Shown here: positions 42,254 to 53,059 of the stretch, piece after piece
Layout: every line of letters starts with the position of its first letter
Position numbering within the stretch: position 1 is the first letter of the stretch
Assembly: GCA_016868375.1 (NCBI GenBank)
Contig: VGHA01000001.1
Span: forward strand, 22,686 to 86,685
DNA from: Betaproteobacteria bacterium
GTDB taxonomy: Bacteria > Pseudomonadota > Gammaproteobacteria > Burkholderiales > Burkholderiaceae_E
Direction of reading: 5' to 3'
Length of the DNA stretch: 64,000 bases
Position numbers and translations under genes: made by a program
Notes under the pieces: model-generated
What the model saw: the letters and a program-made list of their open reading frames with translations, nothing else
Told to the model about the DNA's origin: nothing
The model's database searches: none

Positions 42254-44656
42254 CTAGCTACCCGCGCGAAGCCGGGCGCCCAGCAGCCGCTCAGCCCGTC
42301 CGACCACCACCTGTACCGCGCGCTGCGCCTCCGCGTCACTCAGCGTGCGGGAAGTATCTTGCATACGCAACCTGAAAGCAAGGCTTTTTTCCTTATTTTC
42401 CAAGCCCTTACCGCGGTACTCATCGAACAGGAAGACCTGCTGGATAATGGCCGCATCGGTCTCCTCGCGAGCGGCATCGGCAATAGTCTGCTTAACTTTC
42501 GCGGCAGGCGTATCGATGGCAACGATCAGCGCAATATCGCGAAGCACCGGCGGAAACTTGGACAGTTCGGTGTGGGTGGCAACCGCGCGTGTGCGCAAGC
42601 ACTCAAGGTCGATCTCGAACAGGACAGGCGCCGATGGAAGCTCAAGCTGTTGCTGCAGGGCCGGGTGAAGTTCACCGACAACACCCACGGCCACGCCATT
42701 CAGGAGCACATGTCCGCACCGCCCCGGGTGCAGCGCCGGATGCGACCCGGCAACCACCGTCAGCCCAACCGAGCCGCCGAGCGCGAGCAGGTCAGCCTTG
42801 ATGTCGAAGAAATCGACAACCCGATGCGGCCAGCCCCATTGCTCGGGCGCCACCGATCCAAGCGCCAGCGCTGCCACGCGCCACGGTTGCGCGATACCCG
42901 GTACGGCAAGCGGCCCGCCCTGCACCGATGCATCAGGCGCAAATACCCGACCCACCTCAAACATCCGCACACGGGATGCCTTTCGGTTCAGGTTGGCTCG
43001 CAGCGTCTCGATCAACCCACCCCAGAGGGTGGTGCGCATCACATCCATCTGTGCCGCGATCGGATTCAACAGCTTGACCGGCGCCGTCCCAGACAGCTTC
43101 TGGTCAAGCGTTGACTCAACGAAGCTGTAGGTGATGATTTCCTGATAATCGCGAGCCGCGAGCGCCTGCTTGATCGCCAGCACCGGGCGCCGCGCTTCGG
43201 GCTCTGGCCGCATGGCCGAGGGTGCGCGCGGCGGCCTCAAAGGCAGTCGATCAAAGCCCCACACCCTGGCGACTTCCTCGATCAGGTCTTCTTCGATCTG
43301 AAGGTCAAAGCGATGCGAGGGCGGCGTGACGATGAATGTGTCGCCATCACGCTCGTAAGCCAACCTGAGACGCGATAGCGCGTCTGCGATATCAGCGTCA
43401 CCGAGCGGGGCGCCGATGATCTTACGTGCGCGATCGACGCGCAGCGCAACCGGTGCGCGCTCGGGCAACGCGAGAATGGTGTCATCGATCGGGCCCGCCC
43501 GGCCACCGCAGATCTCGAGGATCAGCTGGCTGATTCGCTCGATGTGCGCAACCGTGGTGCTGGCATCCACACCCCGTTCAAAACGCGACCCCGCTTCGGT
43601 ACTGAAGTTGTAGCGTCGGGCGCGGCCGGCAACCGCCTGCGGCCACCAGAATGCCGCTTCCAGATAAATGTCCTTCGTGTCGTCGGACACCGCTGTAGCG
43701 TTGCCGCCCATGATGCCCGCCAGACTTTCAACCTGATGCTCGTCAGCAATCACGCCGACATCGGCATCGAGTGAAATGGTTTGGCCGTTGAGCAGTTCAA
43801 GTGATTCGCCCTGTCGCGCCCAACGAACCGTTAAACCGCCCTGAATACGCGCCAGATCAAACACGTGCGAGGGCCGTCCAAGTTCAAGCATCACGTAGTT
43901 GGAGATGTCGACCAGTGCAGACACGCTTCGCTGCCCTGCCCGCTCCAGCCTGCGACGCATCCAGCCTGGCGTGGCTGCGCGCGCATTGACGCCGCGAATG
44001 ATTCGCCCGGAAAAGCGACCGCAAAGATCGGGCGCTGCGATCTGAACCGGCAGCCGATCTGCGAGGGTGACCGGTACCGGAATGAACTCGGGCTCATGAA
44101 GGGTGGCTCCCGACAGCGCAGCCACTTCACGAGCCACGCCGATCATGCTCATGCAGTGGGCGAGGTTCGGTGTCAGTTTGAGCAGCCACACGCTTTCGTT
44201 CAGCTCAAGCCAGTCCCGCAGCGACTGGCCAACCGGCGCATCACCATCGAGCGCGAGCAGGCCGGCGTGGTCTTCCGAAAGACCCAGTTCGCGCGCTGAG
44301 CACAACATCCCCTGGCTTTCGACACCGCGCATGACCGTAGGCTTGATCGTCAATCCGCCGGGCAGAACAGCTCCGGGCAGCGCGCAAGGCACGCGCATGC
44401 CCTCGGCAACGTTGGGCGCGCCGCATACGATGGTCGACGTTGCGCCGCCCGTATCGACTTCGCACACCCTGAGCCGATCGGCGTTCGGATGCTGTTTGAC
44501 AGAACGAACCTGTGCGACCACCACGCGATCGAACGGCGGCGCAGCGGTGGCGGATTCCTCAACTTCGAGTCCGGCCATGGTGAGCCGCTCGGCAATGGTT
44601 TGGGCTGACCAGTCAGTGGCGACGAAACTGCGCAGCCAGCTCTCGGGAACGCGCAT
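42254..44656 (-). CDS. pheT: Phenylalanine-tRNA ligase beta subunit
   Basis: 800 aa, full length. Forms the alpha2beta2 ligase that charges tRNA-Phe. Domains in order: N-terminal EMAP/tRNA-binding-like domain ([36 protein letters not shown]), B3/B4 editing region, B5 region (RAAFWW-type helices and [22 protein letters not shown]), catalytic-like core, and ferredoxin-fold anticodon domain at the end ([21 protein letters not shown] to [18 protein letters not shown]). It is 11 bases after pheS and leads into ihfA. Confidence 0.98.
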   Translation of the reverse strand: MRVPESWLRSFVATDWSAQTIAERLTMAGLEVEESATAAPPFDRVVVAQVRSVKQHPNADRLRVCEVDTGGATSTIVCGAPNVAEGMRVPCALPGAVLPGGLTIKPTVMRGVESQGMLCSARELGLSEDHAGLLALDGDAPVGQSLRDWLELNESVWLLKLTPNLAHCMSMIGVAREVAALSGATLHEPEFIPVPVTLADRLPVQIAAPDLCGRFSGRIIRGVNARAATPGWMRRRLERAGQRSVSALVDISNYVMLELGRPSHVFDLARIQGGLTVRWARQGESLELLNGQTISLDADVGVIADEHQVESLAGIMGGNATAVSDDTKDIYLEAAFWWPQAVAGRARRYNFSTEAGSRFERGVDASTTVAHIERISQLILEICGGRAGPIDDTILALPERAPVALRVDRARKIIGAPLGDADIADALSRLRLAYERDGDTFIVTPPSHRFDLQIEEDLIEEVARVWGFDRLPLRPPRAPSAMRPEPEARRPVLAIKQALAARDYQEIITYSFVESTLDQKLSGTAPVKLLNPIAAQMDVMRTTLWGGLIETLRANLNRKASRVRMFEVGRVFAPDASVQGGPLAVPGIAQPWRVAALALGSVAPEQWGWPHRVVDFFDIKADLLALGGSVGLTVVAGSHPALHPGRCGHVLLNGVAVGVVGELHPALQQQLELPSAPVLFEIDLECLRTRAVATHTELSKFPPVLRDIALIVAIDTPAAKVKQTIADAAREETDAAIIQQVFLFDEYRGKGLENKEKSLAFRLRMQDTSRTLSDAEAQRAVQVVVGRAERLLGARLRAGS

Positions 44657-44667
44657 TCGCGATAATC

Positions 44668-45672
44668 CTATCGGTTGAACTGCTGCAGGAAGCGCAGATC
44701 GTTTTCATAAAAGAGCCGCAGGTCACCAATGCCGTACCGCAGCATGGCCAGGCGCTCAATGCCTGAGCCGAAAGCGAACCCGACCCATCGCTCCGGGTCA
44801 AGGCCAAAGTTGCGAACCACATTGGGATGGACCTGCCCCGAACCGCTCACCTCGAGCCAACGCCCGGCGAGCGGGCCATCTGGGAACCGGATATCGATCT
44901 CGGCCGATGGCTCGGTGAATGGGAAGTACGACGGGCGGAACCGTACATCGAGCGAGTCGGTCTCAAAGAAGCGCCGCAGGAAATCGGAGTAGACGCTTTT
45001 CAGATCGGCAAAGCTGATGTCTTCGTCGATCCACAGACCTTCGAACTGATGGAACATCGGCGAGTGCGTCGCATCGGAATCAACACGGTAGGTCTTGCCC
45101 GGTGCGATGACCCGGATCGGCGGCGGATGCATGCGTGCATAGCGCACCTGAACTGGCGACGTATGCGTTCGCAACAGCAAGCCGCCCTCGACGTAAAAGG
45201 TGTCGTGCATCGAACGCGCAGGATGGTTTTCCGGCGTGTTCAACGCAGTGAAATTGAAAAAATCTTCCTCGATCTCGGGCCCGTCTGCCACGTCAAAACC
45301 GATGGAATGGAAGATGGCCTCGATCCGAGCAATGGTGAGCGTGATGGGATGCAGCCCGCCTGCGCCAATGCCGCGACCGGGCAGCGTGACATCAATGGCT
45401 TCCTGCGCAAGCCGGGCCTCGAGCTGGGCTCGTGCAATCTCCGCCTCACGAGCATTCACCAGTGCTTCGATGGTCTGCTTGGCAACATTCAGTTCGCGTC
45501 CAGCCGCCGCCTTCTGCTCACCACTAAGGGAGGACAGCGACTTCATCCGCACAGTCAGACTGCCATCGCGACCAACGAATCGCGCCTTGGCGTTAGCCAG
45601 AGACGCCGAGTCTGACGCGTCGGCAAGCTCCCGCCGGGCCTGCTCGACCAGGTCGGACAGTGAAGATTCCAT
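44668..45672 (-). CDS. pheS: Phenylalanine-tRNA ligase alpha subunit
   Basis: 334 aa. N-terminal coiled-coil tRNA-binding arm ([37 protein letters not shown]), then the class II catalytic core: motif-2 area [27 protein letters not shown], phenylalanine-binding [24 protein letters not shown], and motif 3 [32 protein letters not shown]. The 135 bases between rplT and pheS hold a GC-rich hairpin (GGGCGctcgtCGCCC) but no recognisable pheM leader peptide. Confidence 0.98.
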   Translation of the reverse strand: MESSLSDLVEQARRELADASDSASLANAKARFVGRDGSLTVRMKSLSSLSGEQKAAAGRELNVAKQTIEALVNAREAEIARAQLEARLAQEAIDVTLPGRGIGAGGLHPITLTIARIEAIFHSIGFDVADGPEIEEDFFNFTALNTPENHPARSMHDTFYVEGGLLLRTHTSPVQVRYARMHPPPIRVIAPGKTYRVDSDATHSPMFHQFEGLWIDEDISFADLKSVYSDFLRRFFETDSLDVRFRPSYFPFTEPSAEIDIRFPDGPLAGRWLEVSGSGQVHPNVVRNFGLDPERWVGFAFGSGIERLAMLRYGIGDLRLFYENDLRFLQQFNR

Positions 45673-45807
45673 TCGGGTTCGACTCCTGGAACGACGGTGC
45701 CCCGTTCCGTGTCACGAGAAGCGCAATCGGGCGACGAGCGCCCGCCACACAGTCGGACGCGCTGCACGGGCCAGCCCTAAAGCTGACCCGCACCAGCGCC
45801 GACCCGT

Positions 45808-46167
45808 TCAGGCAGCGAGCGCTGCCTTGGCCTGCCCGACGATGGTCGCGAACGCGGCCTTATCGTTAACGGCCAGTTCGGCAAGAACCTTGCGGTCAAG
45901 GCCGATCGAGGCGCGGTTCAAGCCGTTGATGAGGCGGCTGTAGCTCAGGCCATGCTCACGGGATGCCGCATTGATGCGGGCAATCCAGAGCGCGCGAAAC
46001 ACCCGCTTGCGATTGCGACGATCGCGGTAAGCGTACTGCCCAGCTCGCATGACAGCCTGTTTGGCAATGCGGAAAACATTGCCACGACGTCCGCGATAAC
46101 CCTTGGCAAGCGCCAGTACTTTCTTGTGGCGCGCGCGCGCCGTGACTCCACGTTTAACTCGAGGCAT
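45808..46167 (-). CDS. rplT: 50S ribosomal protein L20
   Basis: 119 aa; [49 protein letters not shown] is the universal L20 N terminus. It binds 23S rRNA early in 50S assembly and in many bacteria represses its own infC-rpmI-rplT operon. Ten bases after rpmI. Confidence 0.99.
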   Translation of the reverse strand: MPRVKRGVTARARHKKVLALAKGYRGRRGNVFRIAKQAVMRAGQYAYRDRRNRKRVFRALWIARINAASREHGLSYSRLINGLNRASIGLDRKVLAELAVNDKAAFATIVGQAKAALAA

Positions 46168-46177
46168 CGCGCGCTCC

Positions 46178-46375
46178 TTATGCGTAAGGCAGCATGGCCT
46201 TCACGGAGGCCATGTTCGTGCTGTGCACGCCCTCGGTTCCGCGCAGCTGCCGCTTGTTCTTGGTGGTTTTCTTGGTGAGGATGTGGCGTTTGAACGCCTG
46301 TCCGCGCTTGACGCTGCCGGAGCCGCGCACGCGGAAGCGCTTCGCAGCGCTTTTCTTGGTTTTCATCTTGGGCAT
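46178..46375 (-). CDS. rpmI: 50S ribosomal protein L35
   Basis: 65 aa, exact family length; starts [25 protein letters not shown] and ends [10 protein letters not shown]. Lies between infC and rplT as usual. The 129 bases between it and infC hold no ORF; a leader structure for L20 autoregulation could sit here but was not resolved by eye. Confidence 0.99.
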   Translation of the reverse strand: MPKMKTKKSAAKRFRVRGSGSVKRGQAFKRHILTKKTTKNKRQLRGTEGVHSTNMASVKAMLPYA

Positions 46376-46504
46376 GATTGCCGTCCGATTTCCTTTTTAT
46401 GCCTTGCAAGGTGTCCGGCAAAACGCCAGAACTTGGGAACCCGCTCGGCTTCTTCACGCCGCCCCCGTTGGGGAGCTGCAGTGATTTTTTGATCGCCCTG
46501 AACG

Positions 46505-47044
46505 CTACTTTTTGCGCTTGGGTGCGATCACCATGATCATCTGACGCCCTTCAAGCTTGGGCATCTGCTCGACCATGGCCATATCATCCAGCTCGGTACG
46601 GATGCGGTCGAGCAGCCGTACGCCAAATTCCTGGTGCGCCATTTCACGGCCCCGGAAGCGCAAGGTGATTTTCGCCTTGTCACCATCTTCCAGAAAACGC
46701 TTCACGTTGCGCATCTTGACCAGATAGTCGCCCTCGTCTGTGCCAGGCCGGAACTTGACTTCTTTGACCTGGATGATTTTCTGCTTGAGCCGCGCATCGT
46801 GAGCACGCTTCTGTTCCTGATACTTGAACTTGCCGTAGTCCATGAGACGACAGACCGGCGGGGTGGCGGTTGGCGCGATTTCAACCAGATCGACGTCTGA
46901 TTCTTCTGCCATTCGCAGCGCCTCGCGGGTGCTGACGATACCGATCGGCTCATTTTCCGGGCCGATCAACCGAATTTCAGGAACATTGATTTCGCCGTTG
47001 ATGCGATGTTCGCGTTCAGCGACGAGGGGCGCTCTTGTAACGAT
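46505..47044 (-). CDS. infC: Translation initiation factor IF-3
   Basis: About 179 aa. [45 protein letters not shown] is the N-terminal domain; [41 protein letters not shown] is the conserved C-terminal domain. IF-3 prevents premature 50S joining and rejects non-AUG starts. No ATG or GTG precedes RINGEI in frame; the ORF-track start is a TTG at 47065. The ATC at 47044 follows GGAGG by eight bases and gives a normal length, so an AUC start with IF-3 autorepression, as known for the AUU start of E. coli infC, is the best reading. Confidence 0.96.
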   Translation of the reverse strand: MVTRAPLVAEREHRINGEINVPEIRLIGPENEPIGIVSTREALRMAEESDVDLVEIAPTATPPVCRLMDYGKFKYQEQKRAHDARLKQKIIQVKEVKFRPGTDEGDYLVKMRNVKRFLEDGDKAKITLRFRGREMAHQEFGVRLLDRIRTELDDMAMVEQMPKLEGRQMIMVIAPKRKK

Positions 47045-47146
47045 GCTGGGATCCTCCGCAACCAAAAAACAAACGACCGTGCATGACGCGTATGCCGGTA
47101 TGCCCGCACCAGCGAAGCGATACCGCGTCGCTGAGCCGGACCAGCA

Positions 47147-49066
47147 TCACTGCGGCTGACCGACCTTGGCACCAACCTCATGGCCAAGGCGTTCAACGAA
47201 CGCCTCAACCGACATGGAGCCCAGATCAAGCCCGCCGCGCGCACGCACGGCCACCATGCCAGCCTGCCGCTCCTTATCGCCTACGACGAGCAGGTAAGGA
47301 AGCTTTTGCAAGCTGTTTTCTCGGATTTTATAGTTGATCTTCTCATTCCGCAAATCGCACTCCACCCTAAACCCTTGTTTTTTCAGCGCTTGTGCAACAT
47401 CTCGCGCGTACTCAGCCTGGGCGTCGGTGATAGTGAGAATCATGGCCTGCACTGGGGCGAGCCACATCGGCAGCGCGCCGGCATGATTTTCAATCAGGAT
47501 GCCGATAAAACGCTCAAGTGAGCCGACGATCGCACGATGCAGCATGACCGGATGCCGGCGCGTGTTGTCTTCAGCCACATACTCGGCGCCCAGCCGCTGC
47601 GGCATGTTGAAGTCAACCTGCATGGTGCCGCACTGCCAGGGTCGCCCCAACGCGTCTTTTAGCGTGTACTCAATCTTGGGGCCGTAGAACGCGCCGTCGC
47701 CGGGTGCGATGACAAAGTCGACTCCCGAGCGGCGCAAACTTTCCATCAAAGCATGCTCGGCACGATCCCATAGTGCATCGTCACCCACACGCTTTTCCGG
47801 ACGCGTGGCAACCTTGTAAAGAATCTGATTGAAGCCAAAGTCGCGGTACACCTTGTGCAGCAGCTCGGTGTAGGCCACGCACTCATCCAGAATCTGATCT
47901 TCGGTACAGAAGATGTGGCCATCGTCCTGCACAAACCCGCGTACCCGCATGATGCCGTGTAAGGCGCCAGATGGCTCATTGCGATGGCAGTTACCAAACT
48001 CACCATAGCGAAGCGGCAGATCGCGATAGCTCCGAAGCGCCGAGTTGTACACCTGAACATGCCCCGGGCAGTTCATTGGCTTCACGGCGTAGTCGCGGTT
48101 TTCAGACGACGTCGTGAACATGTTGTCCTTGTAGTTTTCCCAGTGGCCGGAGCGCTCCCACAGGGTTCGGTCAAGAATTTGCGGGCAGCGCACTTCCTGG
48201 TAGCCGTTGTCCTGGTAGACCCGCCGCATGTACTGCTCCACCTGCTGCCAAAGGGTCCAGCCACGCGGGTGCCAGAACACCATACCGGGCGCGTTGTCCT
48301 GCATATGAAACAGATCAAGCTCGCGACCCAGCCGGCGGTGGTCGCGCCGCTCGGCTTCTTCGAGCATGTGCAGATAGGCATCCTGGTCTTCCCTCTTGGC
48401 CCAGGCCGTGCCGTAAATGCGCTGAAGCATTTCGTTGCGGGAGTCACCGCGCCAATAGGCACCCGCAAGCTTCATCAGCTTGAACACCTTCAGCTTGCCG
48501 GTAGAGGGCACGTGCGGGCCGCGGCAAAGATCGATGAAGTTGCCCTCGCGATAAAGTCCGATCGGCTCGCCCGCCGGGATCGACGAGATGATCTCGGCTT
48601 TGTATTTTTCGCCGATTGATTCAAAAAACTTCACTGCGTCATCGCGCTGCCAGACCTCACGAGTGACTGGTTCGTCTTTCCGGGCAAGCTCGGCCATTTT
48701 TGCTTCGATCGCTTGCAGGTCTTCGGGCGTGAACGGGCGCTTGTACGAGAAGTCATAGTAAAAGCCGTTGTCGATCACAGGACCAATCGTGACCTGGGCA
48801 TCGGGAAACAGCGCTTTCACGGCATACGCCAGCAGGTGCGCGGTGGAATGGCGAATGATGTCGACACCGTCGGGATCGCGGTCGGTCACGATAGACAGCG
48901 TGGAATCGGCTTCGATGCGGTGCGAGGTGTCGACCAGCTGGCCATCCACCCTCCCGGCAAGCGCCGCTTTCGCAAGGCCTGCGCCAATGGATGCAGCCAC
49001 ATCGGCCACGGTGGGCGGGGCGGAAAACTGACGGCGCGAACCGTCGGGTAGCGTGATGGTGATCAT
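47147..49066 (-). CDS. thrS: Threonine-tRNA ligase
   Basis: 639 aa, full length. TGS domain at the N terminus ([28 protein letters not shown]), the editing domain with [11 protein letters not shown] (zinc-like HxxxH), the catalytic core with [37 protein letters not shown] (Cys zinc ligand) and [27 protein letters not shown], and the C-terminal anticodon-binding domain. First gene of the thrS-infC-rpmI-rplT-pheST-ihfA operon; infC starts about 100 bases downstream. Confidence 0.99.
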   Translation of the reverse strand: MITITLPDGSRRQFSAPPTVADVAASIGAGLAKAALAGRVDGQLVDTSHRIEADSTLSIVTDRDPDGVDIIRHSTAHLLAYAVKALFPDAQVTIGPVIDNGFYYDFSYKRPFTPEDLQAIEAKMAELARKDEPVTREVWQRDDAVKFFESIGEKYKAEIISSIPAGEPIGLYREGNFIDLCRGPHVPSTGKLKVFKLMKLAGAYWRGDSRNEMLQRIYGTAWAKREDQDAYLHMLEEAERRDHRRLGRELDLFHMQDNAPGMVFWHPRGWTLWQQVEQYMRRVYQDNGYQEVRCPQILDRTLWERSGHWENYKDNMFTTSSENRDYAVKPMNCPGHVQVYNSALRSYRDLPLRYGEFGNCHRNEPSGALHGIMRVRGFVQDDGHIFCTEDQILDECVAYTELLHKVYRDFGFNQILYKVATRPEKRVGDDALWDRAEHALMESLRRSGVDFVIAPGDGAFYGPKIEYTLKDALGRPWQCGTMQVDFNMPQRLGAEYVAEDNTRRHPVMLHRAIVGSLERFIGILIENHAGALPMWLAPVQAMILTITDAQAEYARDVAQALKKQGFRVECDLRNEKINYKIRENSLQKLPYLLVVGDKERQAGMVAVRARGGLDLGSMSVEAFVERLGHEVGAKVGQPQ

Positions 49067-49160
49067 GGGCGCTCGATGCGTCTGAAACGGTCGGGATTTT
49101 CCGACAGAAAGCGGCGCGCTCCAAACGGCTGCGCGCCTGGGCGTAGCGCAATCGACAACC

Positions 49161-49194
49161 GGAAAAAAGAAACGGGCCCCGAAGGACCCGTTTT
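49161..49194 (-). terminator. Rho-independent terminator after tRNA-Val
   Basis: On the minus strand AACGGGTCC-TTCG-GGGCCCGTT forms a hairpin with a UUCG tetraloop, closed by one T/G wobble, followed by TCTTTTTT. It lies directly after the tRNA-Val 3' end and ahead of thrS. Confidence 0.88.
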
Positions 49195-49202
49195 CCGCAG
49201 CT

Positions 49203-49279
49203 TGGTAGGCGCGATTGGACTCGAACCAACGACCCCCACCATGTCAAGGTGGTGCTCTAACCAGCTGAGCTACGCGCCT
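49203..49279 (-). tRNA. tRNA-Val (anticodon GAC)
   Basis: 77 nt with CCA encoded. Acceptor AGGCGCG pairs with CGCGCCT before ACCA. D-arm GTAGCTCAGCTGGTTAGAGC, anticodon stem CCACC/GGTGG with loop TTGACAT (anticodon GAC), and T-arm GTTGGTTCGAGTCCAAT. Followed by a terminator at 49161-49194. Confidence 0.96.
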
Positions 49280-49340
49280 GCAGGCCGTCACTATAGCAGA
49301 GCGGCGCGCGCATCTCGATCAAGGCGTGCCGCGCGCGGGC

Positions 49341-51038
49341 CTACTTGGCGGGACCCCTCGCCCCAGCCTTGGATTCCATCAGCGTGATTCGCGACAGCCA
49401 GATCACCGGCGCAAGACCCACCAGCACGATCAGCAGCGAGGGCCAGGCCGCTTCAGCAAGCCTTTCGTCAGCGGCGAAATGGTAGGCCACCACAGCGAGC
49501 GTGTCGAAGTTGAACGGCCTGAGCACAAGCGTGGCCGGCAACTCTTTGACTGAATCCACAAACACCAGGAGCGCAGCCACCGCAAGCGTACGCCGCATGA
49601 GCGGCCAATGAACTTCACGCAGGACACCCCATAGGTTTCGACCCAGGCTGCGTGCACTCTGATCCATTGACGGACTGATCCGCCTGAGACCCGCATCAAT
49701 TCCCTGAAAGCCCACTGGGAAAAACCTGACCGTGTAAGCGTAGAAAACCACGCCGAGCCCGCCCGCAATCAGCGGCGCCTCGAACCCGAACCGCTCACCG
49801 CTCCAGTTCAACAAGCCCGTGGCAAAGCTGGCGAGCGCAAGCAGTCCCACCCCCAACACCAATCCAGGAATCGCGTAGCCGGTATTGGCCAGACCCAAGG
49901 CCAATTTGATCGCACGGCCACCAAACACCCGCAACGCGTAAGCGCCCATCAATGCGAGCGGTATGACGAGCCCCACGCTGCCAAGCCCCAACACAGCGGT
50001 ATTGAAGGCCCACTCGACCAGGCGCGTATCGAGTCCAGATTCGACCGACAAGCCGCCGACCGCAAGAATGACAGCGGGAAACACAAAGCCAAACAGGCCG
50101 GGCAGCGCGCAGGCAACACTCGCCACCCAGGCCGCAGCGCCCCTCAGTACCAAGCGCTCGGGCGGTCGGGTTGAGCGCGCATGGAACTGCATCCGGCCGC
50201 GCTGCACCCGTTCAAGCCACACCAAGGTCATCACGGCAAGCAACAGCACCAACGCGAGTTGCGCCGCGCCAGATCGATCCCCCAATGACTGCCAGGCTCG
50301 AAAGATGCCCGCCGTGAAAGTATCCACGGCAAAGTAGCTGACAGTGCCGAAATCGGCCAGTGTTTCCATGGTGGCCAGCGCAACGCCGGCAGCAACGGCA
50401 GGCCTGGCAACCGGCCAGGTGACCCGCCACCACACCCGCGTCGGCCCAAGCCCCAAGGATCGGGCCGCCTCTGCCAGCGATTCACTACGCTCGGCAAAGG
50501 CCGTTCTCGCGAGCAGGTACACGTAGGGATACAGCGCAAGTCCCAGGCAGAGCGCCGCCGAGGGCCAGCTATGGACCTCGGGAAACCAGTAGTCGCCGAT
50601 TTCCCATCCGGTCCAGCGCCGCAAGGATGACTGCACCACACCAGAAGGCGCCAGAAAATCGGTGTAGGCGTATGCCATGACAAAGGCGGGCATGGCCATC
50701 GGTAGCACCAGCATCCAGGCCAGGAATCGCCGCCCGGGAAACTCCCAGGCCGCGATCATCCATGCGGCCCCTACCCCGAGACCGAGCACCAGGACGACCA
50801 CGGCCATCGCGAGCAGCAGCGTGGTCGCCGCGTAGCGCGGCAGCACGGTGAGCGTAAGATGCGACAGCGTTGCACTGCTGTCCAAAAATCCCGCCACCGC
50901 CAGCACGGCAAGCGCCAGGGCTGGAGCAGCCAGCGCAAGCGCGACGCCAACGGCGGCAGCGGTTGCCGGCAGTCGCGACGACGCGGCAGGCTTTGGTCCT
51001 GACCCTGCAGAGAACACCAGGCGTTTCCCGCGATACAC
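49341..51038 (-). CDS. Ferric iron ABC transporter permease (FbpB/SfuB-like), two fused halves
   Basis: 565 aa with about twelve transmembrane segments in two homologous halves, as usual for FbpB-type iron permeases. EAA-type loops are SLAEAARSLGLGPTRVWWRVTWPVARPAVAAG in the first half and SMDQSARSLGRNLWGVLREVHWPLMRRTLAVA in the second. The start is the GTG at 51038 or possibly the GTG at 51017 (VFSAGSG). It is divergent from the ATPase gene with only 18 bases between, over a Fur-like site. The periplasmic FbpA-like receptor is not encoded in this window. Confidence 0.9.
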   Translation of the reverse strand: MYRGKRLVFSAGSGPKPAASSRLPATAAAVGVALALAAPALALAVLAVAGFLDSSATLSHLTLTVLPRYAATTLLLAMAVVVLVLGLGVGAAWMIAAWEFPGRRFLAWMLVLPMAMPAFVMAYAYTDFLAPSGVVQSSLRRWTGWEIGDYWFPEVHSWPSAALCLGLALYPYVYLLARTAFAERSESLAEAARSLGLGPTRVWWRVTWPVARPAVAAGVALATMETLADFGTVSYFAVDTFTAGIFRAWQSLGDRSGAAQLALVLLLAVMTLVWLERVQRGRMQFHARSTRPPERLVLRGAAAWVASVACALPGLFGFVFPAVILAVGGLSVESGLDTRLVEWAFNTAVLGLGSVGLVIPLALMGAYALRVFGGRAIKLALGLANTGYAIPGLVLGVGLLALASFATGLLNWSGERFGFEAPLIAGGLGVVFYAYTVRFFPVGFQGIDAGLRRISPSMDQSARSLGRNLWGVLREVHWPLMRRTLAVAALLVFVDSVKELPATLVLRPFNFDTLAVVAYHFAADERLAEAAWPSLLIVLVGLAPVIWLSRITLMESKAGARGPAK

Positions 51039-51046
51039 TAGTTAAA

Positions 51047-51067
51047 CGAGAATTATATGTATTCGCA
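51047..51067. promoter_or_regulatory. Fur-like inverted repeat between divergent iron-transport genes
   Basis: CGAGAAT-TATATGT-ATTCGCA is an AT-rich interrupted palindrome with GAAT/ATTC cores, sitting in the 18-base gap and running into the first codons of the ATPase ORF. The shape and location fit a Fur box controlling both divergent genes, but only about five of seven arm positions pair. Confidence 0.45.
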
Positions 51068-52187
51068 ATACGCCATGGCCTTGCCAACCCCCGCCACGCT
51101 GCAGGTCGATGATCTGTCGGTCGTATTTTCACGCGACGGTCGCCGCCAACGCGTCCTGAACGGGCTCAGCTTTTCGCTTGCGCAGGGCGAAATCGGCTGC
51201 CTGCTGGGTGCCTCAGGTTGCGGCAAGTCCACCGCGCTGCGCGTGATCGCCGGATTTGTTCGACCCGAGCGGGGAGCGGTCGCCATTGGTGGGCGCTCCA
51301 TGCTTGGCGCCAACCTCTGGGTGCCACCCGAAGCGCGCGGAACAGGGGTTGTGTTTCAGGACTACGCGCTATTTCCGCACCTCGATATTGAATCAAACAT
51401 TGGGTTCGGGCTGAAGGGTCGTACCGCATCGGAGCGCGCGGCGCGGGTCACAGAGATGCTCAGGCTGGTTGGCCTCGACGGCATGAACCAGCGGTTCCCC
51501 CATGAGCTATCGGGCGGGCAGCAGCAGCGCGTGGCACTTGCCCGCGCGCTGGCGCCCGCCCCTGCACTGCTCCTTCTGGACGAACCTTTCTCGAGCCTGG
51601 ACCCTGAGCTTCGCGAGCGCCTTGCGCTCGAATTGCGCGAGATCCTCAAGGCCGCCGCTATCACCACGCTTCTCGTCACCCACGATCAGTACGAGGCGTT
51701 CGCGATGGCCGATAGCGTGGGCGTCATGGCCGATGGCCGTATTGCACAGTGGGACACCCCATATCGCCTTTACCACCAGCCGGTGTCGCGCGAGGTGGCC
51801 GATTTTGTCGGACACGGCGCCTTCCTGCCCGGTCGCGTTCGCGAGGCCGACGGCAACGCCCAAATCGAGATCGAACTGGGCACGCTGCCGATTCTGGCCC
51901 GCACCGACCAGGCGATCGCCTCGGCAATGGCTGCGCCTACCGGCGAGGTCACCGTGCTGCTTCGTCCCGACGACGTGGTGCACGATGATGCAAGCCCGGT
52001 GCAGGCGCAGGTGGTGCGTAAAGCGTTTCGCGGTGCCCAGTTTCTGTACACGCTGAAGCTGCCCAGCGGCGCAACCCTGCTGGCACTGGTGCCCAGTCAC
52101 CACGACCATCCCGTTGGCGAGCAGATCGGAATTCGATTCGCGGCCGACCACATCGTCACCTTTGAGTCGCGAAACGACACGCCATGA
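51057..52187 (+). CDS. Ferric iron ABC transporter ATP-binding protein (FbpC-like)
   Basis: 376 aa. Walker A GASGCGKST at 51-59, Q-loop QDYALFPHLD, signature LSGGQQQRVAL at 151-161, Walker B LLLLDEP with the catalytic Glu at 176, H-loop VTHDQYEAFAMAD, and a C-terminal TOBE-like domain (GEVTVLLRPDDVVHDD). The FbpC/PotA type that energises metal or polyamine uptake. The internal Met at codon 7 (MALPTPATLQ, 51075) is an alternative start that would free more promoter space. Overlaps the next gene by ATGA. Confidence 0.92.
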   Translation: MYSQYAMALPTPATLQVDDLSVVFSRDGRRQRVLNGLSFSLAQGEIGCLLGASGCGKSTALRVIAGFVRPERGAVAIGGRSMLGANLWVPPEARGTGVVFQDYALFPHLDIESNIGFGLKGRTASERAARVTEMLRLVGLDGMNQRFPHELSGGQQQRVALARALAPAPALLLLDEPFSSLDPELRERLALELREILKAAAITTLLVTHDQYEAFAMADSVGVMADGRIAQWDTPYRLYHQPVSREVADFVGHGAFLPGRVREADGNAQIEIELGTLPILARTDQAIASAMAAPTGEVTVLLRPDDVVHDDASPVQAQVVRKAFRGAQFLYTLKLPSGATLLALVPSHHDHPVGEQIGIRFAADHIVTFESRNDTP

Positions 52188-53059
52188 CACACGCCCCGTT
52201 TCACCGTCCGCGCAGACCGAGCACTGTTTATCGCTGCAAGCGATCAGGCTTTGCTGCAATCACCCGGGCACTGATCATCGGCTCCGCCCTGGGGGGCGCC
52301 ATCACGGCGGTGGCAGCCACGACGGCAGTCGGGTCAGTCACCCGCGATGCTGCCAGCGGCATTGATTGGGTAGTACTGGAGGGATTTTCGATCGCCAGAA
52401 CAGAGACCACGATTGGTCAATTCCGGCGGTTCGCAGCAGCAACCGGAACGGTGACACAGGCTGAGCGCGAGGGGGGTGGCTCGGTGTATGAGGCCGGCTG
52501 GACGCAAAAACGGGGATGGGTCTGGTCCACACCCTATGGCCCGCAGTACCGCGCGGGCGACGATGAACCGGCTGCCCATGTCGCCTATGACGAAGCACAG
52601 GCCTTCTGCCGCTGGGCCGGGGGACAGTTGCCCACCGACTCGCAATGGAAGGCAGCGGCTTATCGCGAACAACGGCCATCGCCACCAGGACCTTTTCTTA
52701 CCGGTCGCACCTATCCGTTTCCAACCGGCGACTCGCCCGCTGGCGCACAGTGTCTGGACGATTGCGGCCCGCAGTCGGCCAGGCGGTCGGTTCAACACGG
52801 CGCTGCACTGTCACGGGGGCTCGGTCATGCGCCTGCCGGCCAGACGGCAGCCGGCGTCAACGGCCTTCATGACATGGGTGCCAACCTGTGGGAATGGGTG
52901 GATGACCCACCTGGTCAGCGTGGCAACGCCGAGCGTCTGACCCGAGGCGGGTCATGGTGGTATGGCAGCGGACCGATGCGGGAAGAACACCGCCAAAGCA
53001 AACCCGGCAACACCACCGTTGTCTATATCGGCTTTCGCTGCGTCAAACCATCGCGTTAG
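52184..53059 (+). CDS. Membrane-anchored SUMF1/formylglycine-generating-enzyme-like protein
   Basis: 291 aa. An N-terminal hydrophobic segment (about 27-46) exports it or anchors it. The SUMF1-like domain is clear: IARTETTIGQFRRFAAATG, AGDDEPAAHVAYDEAQAFCRWAGGQLPTDSQWKAAAY, MGANLWEWVDD and RLTRGGSWWYG. The two catalytic cysteines of true formylglycine-generating enzymes are missing near RGGSWWYGSGPMREEHRQS, so sulfatase activation is unlikely; EgtB/PvdO-like oxidoreductases or non-catalytic members are alternatives. It is coupled by ATGA to the iron ATPase, and a periplasmic iron-handling role is inferred. Confidence 0.85.
   Translation: MTHAPFHRPRRPSTVYRCKRSGFAAITRALIIGSALGGAITAVAATTAVGSVTRDAASGIDWVVLEGFSIARTETTIGQFRRFAAATGTVTQAEREGGGSVYEAGWTQKRGWVWSTPYGPQYRAGDDEPAAHVAYDEAQAFCRWAGGQLPTDSQWKAAAYREQRPSPPGPFLTGRTYPFPTGDSPAGAQCLDDCGPQSARRSVQHGAALSRGLGHAPAGQTAAGVNGLHDMGANLWEWVDDPPGQRGNAERLTRGGSWWYGSGPMREEHRQSKPGNTTVVYIGFRCVKPSR

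Noticed and set aside
51507-52259. 250-codon minus-strand ORF opposite the iron ATPase
   Set aside because: Shadow of the ABC ATPase, whose Walker and signature motifs are intact on the plus strand.
52184-53059. Call as active formylglycine-generating enzyme
   Set aside because: The cysteine pair expected in the C-terminal region is missing and no sulfatase gene is close.
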